NCBI GenBank assembly: GCA_023230485.1
Contig: JALNXG010000072.1
Location: 1-18,014 of the forward strand
Reading direction: 5' to 3'
Origin: Melioribacteraceae bacterium
GTDB taxonomy: Bacteria; Bacteroidota; Ignavibacteria; Ignavibacteriales; Melioribacteraceae
DNA: 18,014 nucleotides
The notes beneath the pieces are model-generated. The model saw nothing but the letters and a program-made list of their open reading frames with translations, had not been told where the DNA came from and searched no databases. Below, one piece after another: positions 1 through 7,670 of the stretch (the first letter of the stretch is position 1; each line of letters opens with the position of its first letter). The translations under genes were made by a program, and so were the position numbers.

Positions 1-111
1 GTTACTATCAATTATGTCGATACAGCAGAAGCTCACGCTAATGATTATTCCGACTCATTGAAAGTCGTTACTATCAATTATGTCGATACTATCCAAGCAC
101 ACACAAACGAT
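1..111 (+). repeat. 66-bp tandem repeat in fibre shaft
   Basis: Bases 1-23 recur exactly at 67-89, a period of 66 bases or 22 codons. The encoded units begin VTINYVDT and continue AEAHAND in the first copy and IQAHTND in the second. The first base of the window is the first base of the repeat, so more copies may lie upstream, or the assembly may have stopped here. Confidence 0.8.
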
Positions 112-2382
112 TCACTTGCTTATTTTGTCCCATATACCGGAGCTACAGGAAATGTGAATTTAGGCACGAATGATATTGCTACAGAATATTTAAATACAGA
201 CACTATTTCCGGCATTCGAAATACCGAAACTGATTTTACAATTATATTTCTCCCCGACATTCAAAACATGGTTGAATTTCACCCTGCTGTATGGGAAGGG
301 ATGTGCGATTGGATTAAGGCAAATAAAGTTGATAGTAATATAGTGGCGGTCATCAGTGCAGGTGATTTGACTAATGATTGCGGTGCGACTCAATTTGCGG
401 AAGCTCAAAAAGGTTTTGACACGATCAAAACCGCAGGAATAATATATATGCCAGTCATTGGAAATCACGATTACCCTGCTATTAATGTTCAAGGACGTAA
501 CACGACTATGTTTAACACATATTTTGGAGAGGCATATTTTGCGGGTAAGACATGGTACGGCGACGCATACAACGATTTAACCGAAAATTATTACGTGAAA
601 TTTACTCAGGGCACAAAAAATATAATTATAATAGCTCTTGAGGTTTTCCCACGCCCCGAAGCGTTGACATGGGCACAAGGAGTTATAAACGCTAATCCAA
701 CTTATGATGTAATTATAACGACTCATTCTTATCTTAACGAAAATGGATACAGAACACTCCACAACGACCCTTACGGGTGTGATGGCTATTCCGTGCCCCC
801 GACACAAGATGCGGAAAATATGTGGAATAATTTTGTGAAAATAAATAAGAGAATATTAGTTATTATATCAGCACATCTGTCTATTCCTAATGGGACTGTT
901 ATAACTAATGATATAGGCACTTACGGTAATATTGTTCATCAAGTTAAAACTGATTATCAGGGTGAAGCTCTGGGCGGAGGCGGTAAGTTTATGATTTTTA
1001 AATTTAAACCATCAACTGTCACAATTGAAACGAGTGTCTATTCTGACACACTAAAGGCATTTACTGCCGATGGAGCTTCGACATTGTCATTATCTCCGGT
1101 CTTTTTTAATTCGAACATTTCGTCAACTTATCCAATAGAAACGACCGCTACAATTAGAAGTAGTTCAACTATTGAGGCTGTGGGGAAAATAGAATCTCAA
1201 ACCAATTTATATGGATTGGGATTGCTTTATCCGAAAACCGCTACAGGACTAACAGTTAATTCGACCGGTGGATTAATCGCAAGTAATTTAATCACAGCTA
1301 ATACTGGAATCATCCCTGATGCAATCGATGGAGCCTATCTGGGTGATGCTACTCATCAGTTTTCAGATTTGTTTATTGCTGAAGGTGGCGTAATTGACTT
1401 TGATAATGGAGATGCACAAATTTTACAAACTAATTCATTAATAGAAGTTAACGGGGCAGATTGTTATTTAAATTCAGGTTATTTTTCTTTGCGACTTGGA
1501 GCAAATAAAGATGCAAGAATAATTACAAATAACGCTGAGAAAACTGTAAGATTTTGCGGGGTTCATTATACTTCGGATACTGAAGAGCCGATGGGGTTAA
1601 TCTTTGCGAATTCAACCTCTACCGAAAATATTTTAAAAATAGGCGGTGGCACTGCTTACTTTAACGCCGCTTCATACATATCTTTTTTCACCGCAGCAAA
1701 TAATATAACAACTACCGGCAGTGAAAGGTTGAGGATTTTGGCAGATGGGAAATTAGGCATTATGACAACTGCACCCGACAAGCAAATTGAAATTAATTCA
1801 GTCGATGGCAATAATCTAAGATTAACTTATAACGATGCAAACGGCACAGCTGCCAATTATGTCGATTTATTAACCACATCGAGCGGTGACTTAACTATTA
1901 CCCCTTCAGGAGGTGACATTACAGTAAATGGCAATATAGCCGTAACAGGTACTGTTGACGGTCGAGATGTGTTACTTGATGGGCAAAATCAAGACACCTT
2001 AATCAGTAATTTAGGGTCAGGAATATATACACATTTTTTTGCAAAAGAAATTAACTGCCTGACGACCGATTCGGTAATTCTTTTTACAGTCCCTTCAGGA
2101 AAGAGAGCTTGCGGATTATCACCTTTAGGTATCGAAATGTTTATTTCGAAGTTAGATGGAACATGCACAGCTCCTGATTGCAATATACTCTTTTCCACCG
2201 CTAATGGAACAGTAACTTATATAACAGGAGCAAGTATGACAAATGTTGAAGACAATATCATTCCTCTAAGTAATGCAAACAGAGTTTTTGGTCCGGGTCC
2301 AGTGTCTGTAAAAATTACAACTCCATCGACAGGTACAGCTACGATTTTTAAAATTATAATTAAAGGAGTAATAACTTGGTAA
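1..2382 (+). CDS. Tail fibre / receptor-binding protein with metallophosphoesterase domain (5'-partial)
   Basis: The reading frame is open from base 1, so the gene starts upstream; the TTG at 58 is an internal Leu codon in a repeat. The visible part is 793 residues, numbered here from base 1. Residues 1-37 are two copies of a shaft repeat. Residues about 79-300 carry calcineurin-like phosphoesterase motifs: PDIQN (D86, Q88), GDLTND (121-126), GNHD (154-157), TTHSY (H242) and SAHLS (H292). The last motif is normally GHxH, so one metal ligand may be missing. After about residue 400 come fibre signatures: DLFIAEGGVIDFDNGD, ERLRILADGKLGI (574-586) and GTVDGRDV (650-657), then a beta-rich tip ending at the TAA. 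From family knowledge, such a domain cleaves phosphoesters using two metal ions. Action on a phosphorylated surface glycan is inference. GC is visibly higher than downstream (26 of 60 bases at 541-600 against 15 of 60 at 3061-3120), suggesting a separate origin. Confidence 0.85.
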   Translation, partial: VTINYVDTAEAHANDYSDSLKVVTINYVDTIQAHTNDSLAYFVPYTGATGNVNLGTNDIATEYLNTDTISGIRNTETDFTIIFLPDIQNMVEFHPAVWEGMCDWIKANKVDSNIVAVISAGDLTNDCGATQFAEAQKGFDTIKTAGIIYMPVIGNHDYPAINVQGRNTTMFNTYFGEAYFAGKTWYGDAYNDLTENYYVKFTQGTKNIIIIALEVFPRPEALTWAQGVINANPTYDVIITTHSYLNENGYRTLHNDPYGCDGYSVPPTQDAENMWNNFVKINKRILVIISAHLSIPNGTVITNDIGTYGNIVHQVKTDYQGEALGGGGKFMIFKFKPSTVTIETSVYSDTLKAFTADGASTLSLSPVFFNSNISSTYPIETTATIRSSSTIEAVGKIESQTNLYGLGLLYPKTATGLTVNSTGGLIASNLITANTGIIPDAIDGAYLGDATHQFSDLFIAEGGVIDFDNGDAQILQTNSLIEVNGADCYLNSGYFSLRLGANKDARIITNNAEKTVRFCGVHYTSDTEEPMGLIFANSTSTENILKIGGGTAYFNAASYISFFTAANNITTTGSERLRILADGKLGIMTTAPDKQIEINSVDGNNLRLTYNDANGTAANYVDLLTTSSGDLTITPSGGDITVNGNIAVTGTVDGRDVLLDGQNQDTLISNLGSGIYTHFFAKEINCLTTDSVILFTVPSGKRACGLSPLGIEMFISKLDGTCTAPDCNILFSTANGTVTYITGASMTNVEDNIIPLSNANRVFGPGPVSVKITTPSTGTATIFKIIIKGVITW

Positions 2383-2410
2383 ATGTATTATTAATTAATA
2401 AATAAAAATA

Positions 2411-2450
2411 AATACTATGACCATAGAACTTTATAATAACAAATAGTATT
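2411..2450. other. Inverted repeats in the gap between fibre gene and lysis cassette
   Basis: The 87-base gap at 2383-2469 holds two small dyads. AATACTA at 2411-2417 pairs with TAGTATT at 2444-2450, and CTATG/CATAG at 2414-2425 forms a tight inner palindrome that would compete with it. No T-tract follows, and no good Bacteroidota-type promoter (TAnnTTTG) is visible. The gap also marks the step from higher-GC to very AT-rich sequence. It could be a weak regulatory site or chance in AT-rich DNA. Confidence 0.25.
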
Positions 2451-2469
2451 CACACTATCTAATAAAATA

Positions 2470-3009
2470 ATGGAATTAGACTTAAATACAACTTTATCAG
2501 TGTTATCAATATTAGGTACATTATCTGTAGCTTTTGGAGTATTTTTTGGTATTAAGTATAAAACTAAAGAAAATACTGAAAATATCAAGCACTTAGAGAA
2601 TGAATTAGAATCGATAAAAACAGAGTTGAAAACCGATATAAAAGAACAAAAGTCTGATTTAAAAGAATTAAAAGATAAACGAGAAATCTGTAATACTTCG
2701 CACAATGGGAAATATAAAGAAATGAGCGATAAACTGAACGAACAAATAAGTTCATTTAATGAAGTAAAAATTGCAAATACTTATCTTATAGAAATAATAA
2801 CAAGAGTGGTAAATGAGTGTTTTTCCAAAAATTTCAAAGTGTATAATGATAACTTAATTAAAATCATAGACACAAATAAAGAGTCTCTTCAGGATGAAAT
2901 TAATAAAGACAAGGAATTAAACTTAGAGAATCAGAAAAAAACAGATCAAGCAATTAATCGCATACATGAACGAATAGATAAAGTGGCTGATAAAATAAAT
3001 TTAAAATAG
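2470..3009 (+). CDS. Membrane-anchored coiled-coil protein, putative lysis accessory (spanin-like)
   Basis: 179 residues. Residues about 9-28 form one hydrophobic segment (VLSILGTLSVAFGVFFGIKY), followed from residue 33 by a long charged helix rich in E, K, N and Q with coiled-coil character to about residue 68, and a second helical stretch from about 85 to the C-terminus. There is no cleavable signal or lipobox. The layout (short N-terminus, one membrane anchor, long coil) and its place directly before the holin-like gene suggest an inner-membrane lysis helper such as an i-spanin. No family was recognised, so this role is inference from context. The ATG at 2470 follows an A-rich leader without a Shine-Dalgarno site. 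Its TAG stop (3007-3009) lies 8 bases before the ATG of the next gene, implying coupled translation. Confidence 0.75.
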   Translation: MELDLNTTLSVLSILGTLSVAFGVFFGIKYKTKENTENIKHLENELESIKTELKTDIKEQKSDLKELKDKREICNTSHNGKYKEMSDKLNEQISSFNEVKIANTYLIEIITRVVNECFSKNFKVYNDNLIKIIDTNKESLQDEINKDKELNLENQKKTDQAINRIHERIDKVADKINLK

Positions 3010-3017
3010 TGAAAGTT

Positions 3018-3272
3018 ATGGAAACAATAAATAGTTCAATTAATAAATTGAATAAAAGAGAATGGATTAAAGGATTAGTTATTACAATATTATCAGGAGT
3101 AGTTACATCATTAATTCAGTTAGTTTCTAATGAAAAAGGAATAGATATAAATGCAATAAATTTTAATGGAATCATAGGTGTAGCATTAACAGCAGGATTA
3201 TCTTATATTTCTATTACATTAAAACAAGATCAAAATGGTCAATTACCAATAATTAAAAATATTATTAAATAA
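3018..3272 (+). CDS. Putative holin (two membrane segments)
   Basis: 84 residues from the ATG at 3018; an in-frame GTG at 3009 would add three residues and cannot be excluded. The N-terminal LNKREWIKG is followed by a membrane segment at about residues 18-36 (GLVITILSGVVTSLIQLV), a short linker with two Asp, a second hydrophobic segment at about 51-67 (GIIGVALTAGLSYISIT) and a polar, lysine-containing tail. Size, two hydrophobic segments and location fit a class II-type holin, which would permeabilise the inner membrane to release the endolysin. The REWIKG start and the LTAGLSY motif recall small holin-like proteins of Bacteroidota phages, from memory. The TAA overlaps the next ATG by one base (TAATG), so the next gene is probably translated by re-initiation. 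Confidence 0.7.
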   Translation: METINSSINKLNKREWIKGLVITILSGVVTSLIQLVSNEKGIDINAINFNGIIGVALTAGLSYISITLKQDQNGQLPIIKNIIK

Positions 3273-4336
3273 TGTATAATTGTCATATACATACTTTTAC
3301 TGATAAAACAGTCCCTGATGGATTTTTACCATTAGGATTAATACCTATAATGAGAACACAAATAGGTTATAATATTATGACTTCATTTTTAAAAAATATT
3401 ATTCCATTTACTCATAAAGATTATATAGAAAAATATGCTGAATTTATTAGAATAGGGAAATTACCTTCTCAGGATGCTATATTTGATTTATGTAGTAGTG
3501 TTTATCCTCATGGTACTCAATTTATAGTTATTACTATGGATATGTCTCAAATGGGAGCAGGGAAAGTAAGACAACCATATCGAGAACAAATAACAGAAAT
3601 TGGTGAATTATCTAAAAGGCATCAAAATATTATCCCTTTTATTCATCTTGATCCTAGAAATACTAATCATTATGATAATCTTTTATTAGCACATGAGGTT
3701 TATGGATTTGAAGGAGTAAAAATATATCCCAATTTAGGACATCTTCCAGATACTGCAGAAATGATAAATATATTTGAGTATTGTAAAAGATTTAATCTTT
3801 CTATGATATTTCATTGTTCTCCTTTTAATCCCGTCCATTTTCAAGGAACAAAAGAAGAATTTAAAAAAGCATTATCGGGAAGTATCTTTTATAATAAAAT
3901 AGATTTTAATCAAAGTAAAAGGACTTTATCTTCATATTTTTCTCATCCTTTAAATTATAAAGGATTGTTTAAAGTATATGATACAGTAAATTGTAGTTTT
4001 GCACATTTTGGATCAGAATATTATTGGGATAAATATCTTAAAAAAGATTTTGATGATAATTGGTTTCTTATAATTAAAGGAATGTTGCAGACTTATAAAA
4101 GAGTTTTTTCAGATATATCTTTCACAGCAAATAATAAAAATTATTTTCCTATTATAAAAGAATTAATTGATGATCCTTTAATATCCGAAAAGATAATATA
4201 TGGTTCAGATTTTTCTATGAATTCAACAAGGAAATCGGAATATGATTTTTATAATGATTTAAAGAATAGTATAGGAGAAGAAAGATTTAAAAAAATCTCA
4301 TTTGATAATGCAATTAAATTTTTATATAGAAAATGA
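3272..4336 (+). CDS. Amidohydrolase-superfamily TIM-barrel metal hydrolase
   Basis: 354 residues, full length for the amidohydrolase-2 type. All expected metal and catalytic positions appear present: HxH at strand 1 (H5, H7 in NCHIHTF), GVKIYP with K150, MIFHCSP with H181, FAHFG with H245, and YGSDFS with D313. The motifs MGAGKVR and FIHLDPRN also resemble amidohydrolases of free-living Bacteroidota, as I recall them. Such enzymes hydrolyse or decarboxylate small molecules using one or two divalent metals. No substrate can be read from the sequence. No signal peptide is visible, so it is probably cytoplasmic. It lies between the putative holin (TAATG overlap) and the zinc-ribbon gene (ATGA overlap), inside the lysis cassette. 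Base composition matches its neighbours, so any transfer from a bacterium is old. It may be an auxiliary metabolic gene or an unrecognised lysis factor. Confidence 0.85.
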   Translation: MYNCHIHTFTDKTVPDGFLPLGLIPIMRTQIGYNIMTSFLKNIIPFTHKDYIEKYAEFIRIGKLPSQDAIFDLCSSVYPHGTQFIVITMDMSQMGAGKVRQPYREQITEIGELSKRHQNIIPFIHLDPRNTNHYDNLLLAHEVYGFEGVKIYPNLGHLPDTAEMINIFEYCKRFNLSMIFHCSPFNPVHFQGTKEEFKKALSGSIFYNKIDFNQSKRTLSSYFSHPLNYKGLFKVYDTVNCSFAHFGSEYYWDKYLKKDFDDNWFLIIKGMLQTYKRVFSDISFTANNKNYFPIIKELIDDPLISEKIIYGSDFSMNSTRKSEYDFYNDLKNSIGEERFKKISFDNAIKFLYRK

Positions 4337-4473
4337 AATATATTTGTGAACATTGTAAGCAAGAGTTTACTATAAAAGAAAAAGACACTTTTATTTATAA
4401 TACAATAAAATATTGTATGTGTCCTAAATGTACTATAATGACTAAACTAATTGAAAAAAAAGATAATGACTAA
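4333..4473 (+). CDS. Small zinc-ribbon protein (46 aa)
   Basis: This short gene starts at an ATG overlapping the amidohydrolase stop (ATGA, 4333-4336) and stops at TAA 4471-4473, overlapping the start of the M15 peptidase gene. It encodes MKYICEHCKQEF, a lysine-rich middle, then YCMCPKCTIM and a charged tail. The cysteines form CxxC (C5, C8) and CxCxxC (C28, C30, C33), a typical four-ligand zinc-ribbon arrangement. It fills an otherwise unexplained gap and overlaps neighbours at both ends, which supports a real gene. Function is unknown. Nucleic-acid binding or a partner role for the adjacent enzymes is possible, but neither is shown. Confidence 0.75.
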   Translation: MKYICEHCKQEFTIKEKDTFIYNTIKYCMCPKCTIMTKLIEKKDND

Positions 4474-4945
4474 ATTAGTAACATCAAAAAAAGGATTAGA
4501 ACTATTTGGAGAACCAAATATTAATGCGAATCATTATATGATAATGATGAATGTTGATATAGAATTACAATTAGCATATTCTTGTTTACCTAAAAGAATT
4601 TATATTAATGCAATTACTTCTTTACCTCTTAAAAAAGTTCTATTTAAAATAAAACAAGAAGGATTAGAAAGAGAAATTAAATCGATAAGTTGTTTTAATA
4701 TACGTCCTATTAGAGGATATGAGAAAACTAATCCAATTATATGGTCAACTCATAGTTGGGGTATTTCTATTGATGTTAATGAAATAGAAAATAAATTATG
4801 TACTACAGGAAATATGAATCCTAAAATAATTGCTATTTTTGAATCTGAAGGATTTTATTGGGGAGGAAGATTTAAACGAAAAGATCCAATGCACTTTGAA
4901 TTAACATTAGATTATATATTAAATACTAAACAAAATGGCTTGTAA
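4466..4945 (+). CDS. M15-family peptidase, putative endolysin
   Basis: 159 residues from the ATG at 4466, chosen over a TTG at 4451 because it overlaps the zinc-ribbon stop as ATGACTAA and gives the usual compact length. The D-Ala-D-Ala peptidase (VanY/M15) motifs are clear: STHSWGISIDVN gives the zinc ligands H96 and D103, and GRFKRKDPMHFEL gives H143. FNIRPIRG before them matches the conserved arginine region. It should cut peptide cross-links or stems in peptidoglycan at lysis. There is no signal peptide and no separate wall-binding domain, so export would depend on the upstream putative holin. This fits a single-domain lysin of a Gram-negative host. Confidence 0.88.
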   Translation: MTKLVTSKKGLELFGEPNINANHYMIMMNVDIELQLAYSCLPKRIYINAITSLPLKKVLFKIKQEGLEREIKSISCFNIRPIRGYEKTNPIIWSTHSWGISIDVNEIENKLCTTGNMNPKIIAIFESEGFYWGGRFKRKDPMHFELTLDYILNTKQNGL

Positions 4946-4968
4946 GAGAAAACCAAAAAGGGAATAAT

Positions 4969-5583
4969 ATGTTTCTATATTTAGATGAAGAAAATAATGT
5001 CAAAGTAACACAAGAAGGAATGTGTTTAGAAGAAGTATTAGATTTATATAAGACTGATAAGAGATCTGAATCTAAACCTTTCTTTTATAAATGTATGACA
5101 TATATCTATTGGACATATAAACTTGATGGAGAATATAAAAACAATCTTTTAAGTCAAAGAAAAAAGTTAGCATTAAAACATTCCGGAGGAGAGATAGCAG
5201 ATTTCGAAGAAAATAAAAAGGTAAGGAATGTAATTTTGAGATATATAGAAGATCAGACTACTCATACATCAAGACTTTATAATAAGATATTAAAAGACAT
5301 AGATGAATTAATAACATATCTTTCTGATATTCCATTAAAGATAAAACATAAAGTTGAATGTACAGTTAAAGTTCCTGCTTATGCAACATCATCAGAAATG
5401 GTAGATTATAAAGTTTCTCAATATATAGAAATAGATAATTCAGAAGAGAAGTTTAAATGTTTAAAAAAATGTTCTGACCTTATAGATTTTGAAGAAACAT
5501 TGAAGAAAAAAGTAATGAAAGAAGACCAGTCTAAAAAAGGAGAAGATACAAGATTGTTTGATAATAAAGAATCTAATGAGTAG
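4969..5583 (+). CDS. Putative terminase small subunit
   Basis: 204 residues, directly upstream of and overlapping the large terminase gene (ATGAGTAG, 8 bases shared), which is the usual position of a small terminase. The N-terminal third is acidic, beginning MFLYLDEENNVKVTQEGM. The middle is helical (about residues 35-125, with NNLLSQRKKLALKHSGGE and TSRLYNKILKDIDELITYL). Residues about 128-150 look like beta strands (KHKVECTVKVPAYATSSEM), and the C-terminus is highly charged (KKKVMKEDQSKKGEDTR). No helix-turn-helix or known family was recognised with certainty, so the name rests mainly on position, size and helical content. If correct, it binds phage DNA and loads the large subunit. The ATG at 4969 follows an AAAAAGGGAATAAT leader, the closest thing to a Shine-Dalgarno site nearby. 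Confidence 0.55.
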   Translation: MFLYLDEENNVKVTQEGMCLEEVLDLYKTDKRSESKPFFYKCMTYIYWTYKLDGEYKNNLLSQRKKLALKHSGGEIADFEENKKVRNVILRYIEDQTTHTSRLYNKILKDIDELITYLSDIPLKIKHKVECTVKVPAYATSSEMVDYKVSQYIEIDNSEEKFKCLKKCSDLIDFEETLKKKVMKEDQSKKGEDTRLFDNKESNE

Positions 5584-7660
5584 TTATAGATTTATAGATA
5601 CAAAGAGGTTTAGTCCTGTAATATATGAAAATGATCTTCCAATTAAAGAAGATTATTTTCATTTAGACTCTAATAGTATTACTAAAGAATTCCTTAAAGA
5701 AGGTAATTTTATAGTAGATAAAGAATGGTGGATAAAACAACGAGAGAGATGTATTAATGGATATACAGTACCTAATTCGTTTACTGAAGGAGGAGATTGT
5801 TATATAACAGAACAAATGAAATATGAATTTGCTAATGGGGAATACTGCTATTATGGAGGTAATATAATTGAAAAAGGAAATAAAGAAGTTTATTTTAAAG
5901 ATTTAGATATAACAATAAAAGATGGATTAGTACATATAACAGGAAAACATTATTTCTATTTAAATTTCTGGAAAATAAAAAGATTAAATGATAAGAAGAC
6001 AAGGAAAGATGTATTATATCCAAAGTTTACAGATTTATCTTTTGATAATTGGCATATTAGAGAAAGAATGAAAAGAGAATTTAAAGATAGTTTAACATGT
6101 AAATCAAGACAGAAGGGATATTCGGAAGAAGAGGCTTGTGATACTGTTTATGAATATTTATTTTATAATAATGCACAGAATGTAATTGTAGCAGGAGAAG
6201 ATAAATATAATGAGAATACTATGCGAATGGTAAAACGAGGATTAGGATATCTTAGAAATGGACAATTTTTTAAGGAATTTGCACAAGGAGGAAATAGTGA
6301 AGATTATATAAGAACTAAAAATACAGGTTCTGAAGTTTATTCTATAACTTGTTTGAATAATTCAGAGGCAGTATCTTCTTTAACACCTTCAAAATTACAT
6401 CTTGAAGAGATAGGGATATGGAAGAAAGGTTTAGTAAAAGAAGTATCTGAAACAGTAGATTCATCATTAGAAGCAGAAGGAGTTAAAACCGGATATAAAA
6501 TTTTTATTGGTACCGGAGGCAATATAGAGAATGGTGTTGCAGACATGGAGAAAATGGCTTATAAACCAGATAAAAATAATCTTTTAGAGTTTGATAATAC
6601 ATTTGAAGAAAATGATGGATTAGGTAAGATATGTAGATTTGTTCCTGCATATAAATTTGAAATAATAGATAAAGATGGAAATTCTTTAGTGAAAGAATCA
6701 TTATTAAAATTAGAAAAGGAAAGACAGGTAAAAAGTATAGAAGATAGATATATCAATACAGTAATGAAACCTGTGAAACTTTCAGAAATATTTTCATCAA
6801 AACAAGGAGGATATTTTGGAGCAGAAGTATCTATGTGGTGTAATGAAAGAAAAGCATTTATCAATAATCATAGAGAAGCACAAGTAGAAAAGAGATATAG
6901 AGGATATTGGAGAAACCCTAAATCTCCTTTTGAAGGAGTTATCTTTGAACCGGATCCATTAGGAGCATTTATGATTTCAGAATTACCCGAGAAAGATAAT
7001 GAAGGAAAAATATATGCAAATCTATATAGACAGGGAACAGATAGTTATGATCAAGATGAAGCAGGATATTCAACATCATTAGGTTCAAGTTGGGTAAAAA
7101 AGGGATTTTTAAATGCAAATAAGACATATAATATATATGTAGCAGGAATATTGGAAAGACCAACAACAGGAGAAGGAGGAAGAGAATTATTCTATGAACA
7201 TACAGCAATGTTGGGAATAGCATATAATACTTCTAATCTTATAGAATGGTCAAATAAACTTATATTTGACTGGTATAGAAATAATAATATGTTGTCAATA
7301 TTAAAATTAAGACCTGAATTTATTACAGCTAATTTAGTTAAAGATTCAAGGAATACAAATAAATATGGAATAGATCCATCTACAAAACCTGATTGGTTAG
7401 TAATGCAAAAATCATATTTAAAAGTAAAAGAAAATATAGAAAAATGTAATCATATAGTATTATTAGAAGCATGGTCAAGATTTAAATATAATCCACAGAA
7501 AAAATATAATTGTGATATTACTATAGCAACATCATTATGTACAGTATGTGAACAGGATGAGAAAGAGATGAAAGCATATAGTGAATCAGATGTAAAGAAG
7601 ACAAAGACATTAAGTTATATAAGAGATAGTCAAGGAAATTTAGTTTCAACATTTCGTTAA
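5576..7660 (+). CDS. terL: Terminase large subunit (DNA-packaging ATPase/nuclease)
   Basis: 694 residues from the ATG at 5576; the in-frame TTG at 5558 is less likely because the ATG overlaps the preceding stop. The ATPase domain shows a variant Walker A, KSRQKGYS (residues 176-183), and a Walker B, LHLEE (274-278). The nuclease domain has an RNase H-like first acidic residue in GTDSYDQDEA (D489), the strand YVAGILERPT, and a final aspartate in NCDITIATSL (D647). The protein powers DNA translocation into the prohead through the portal and cuts the concatemer. About 110 residues before the ATPase are rich in Gly/Tyr segments, longer than in compact terminases, as in several Bacteroidota phages. 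The portal gene follows after 10 bases. Confidence 0.92.
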   Translation: MSSYRFIDTKRFSPVIYENDLPIKEDYFHLDSNSITKEFLKEGNFIVDKEWWIKQRERCINGYTVPNSFTEGGDCYITEQMKYEFANGEYCYYGGNIIEKGNKEVYFKDLDITIKDGLVHITGKHYFYLNFWKIKRLNDKKTRKDVLYPKFTDLSFDNWHIRERMKREFKDSLTCKSRQKGYSEEEACDTVYEYLFYNNAQNVIVAGEDKYNENTMRMVKRGLGYLRNGQFFKEFAQGGNSEDYIRTKNTGSEVYSITCLNNSEAVSSLTPSKLHLEEIGIWKKGLVKEVSETVDSSLEAEGVKTGYKIFIGTGGNIENGVADMEKMAYKPDKNNLLEFDNTFEENDGLGKICRFVPAYKFEIIDKDGNSLVKESLLKLEKERQVKSIEDRYINTVMKPVKLSEIFSSKQGGYFGAEVSMWCNERKAFINNHREAQVEKRYRGYWRNPKSPFEGVIFEPDPLGAFMISELPEKDNEGKIYANLYRQGTDSYDQDEAGYSTSLGSSWVKKGFLNANKTYNIYVAGILERPTTGEGGRELFYEHTAMLGIAYNTSNLIEWSNKLIFDWYRNNNMLSILKLRPEFITANLVKDSRNTNKYGIDPSTKPDWLVMQKSYLKVKENIEKCNHIVLLEAWSRFKYNPQKKYNCDITIATSLCTVCEQDEKEMKAYSESDVKKTKTLSYIRDSQGNLVSTFR

Positions 7661-7670
7661 ATCATAGAAT

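Noticed and set aside
190..492. Reverse-strand open frame of 100 codons inside the fibre gene
   Set aside because: It lies opposite clear phosphoesterase motifs and looks like no protein. The same holds for the other minus-strand frames at 577-807, 1989-2198, 2415-2705, 6337-7223, 10076-10276, 11089-11274 and 12954-13190.
4339..4346. TATATTTG promoter-like octamer at the start of the zinc-ribbon gene
   Set aside because: No -33 partner, location inside coding sequence and high AT content make a chance match likely.
4935..4967. Ten-codon frame MACKRKPKRE between lysin and small terminase
   Set aside because: It has an ATG and a stop with an ATG of the next gene just after, but is too short to support without conservation. 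It may only help re-initiation.
5558..5575. TTG start for the large terminase (also TTG at 4451 for the lysin and GTG at 3009 for the holin)
   Set aside because: A nearby in-frame ATG overlapping or just following the previous stop is a better start in each case.
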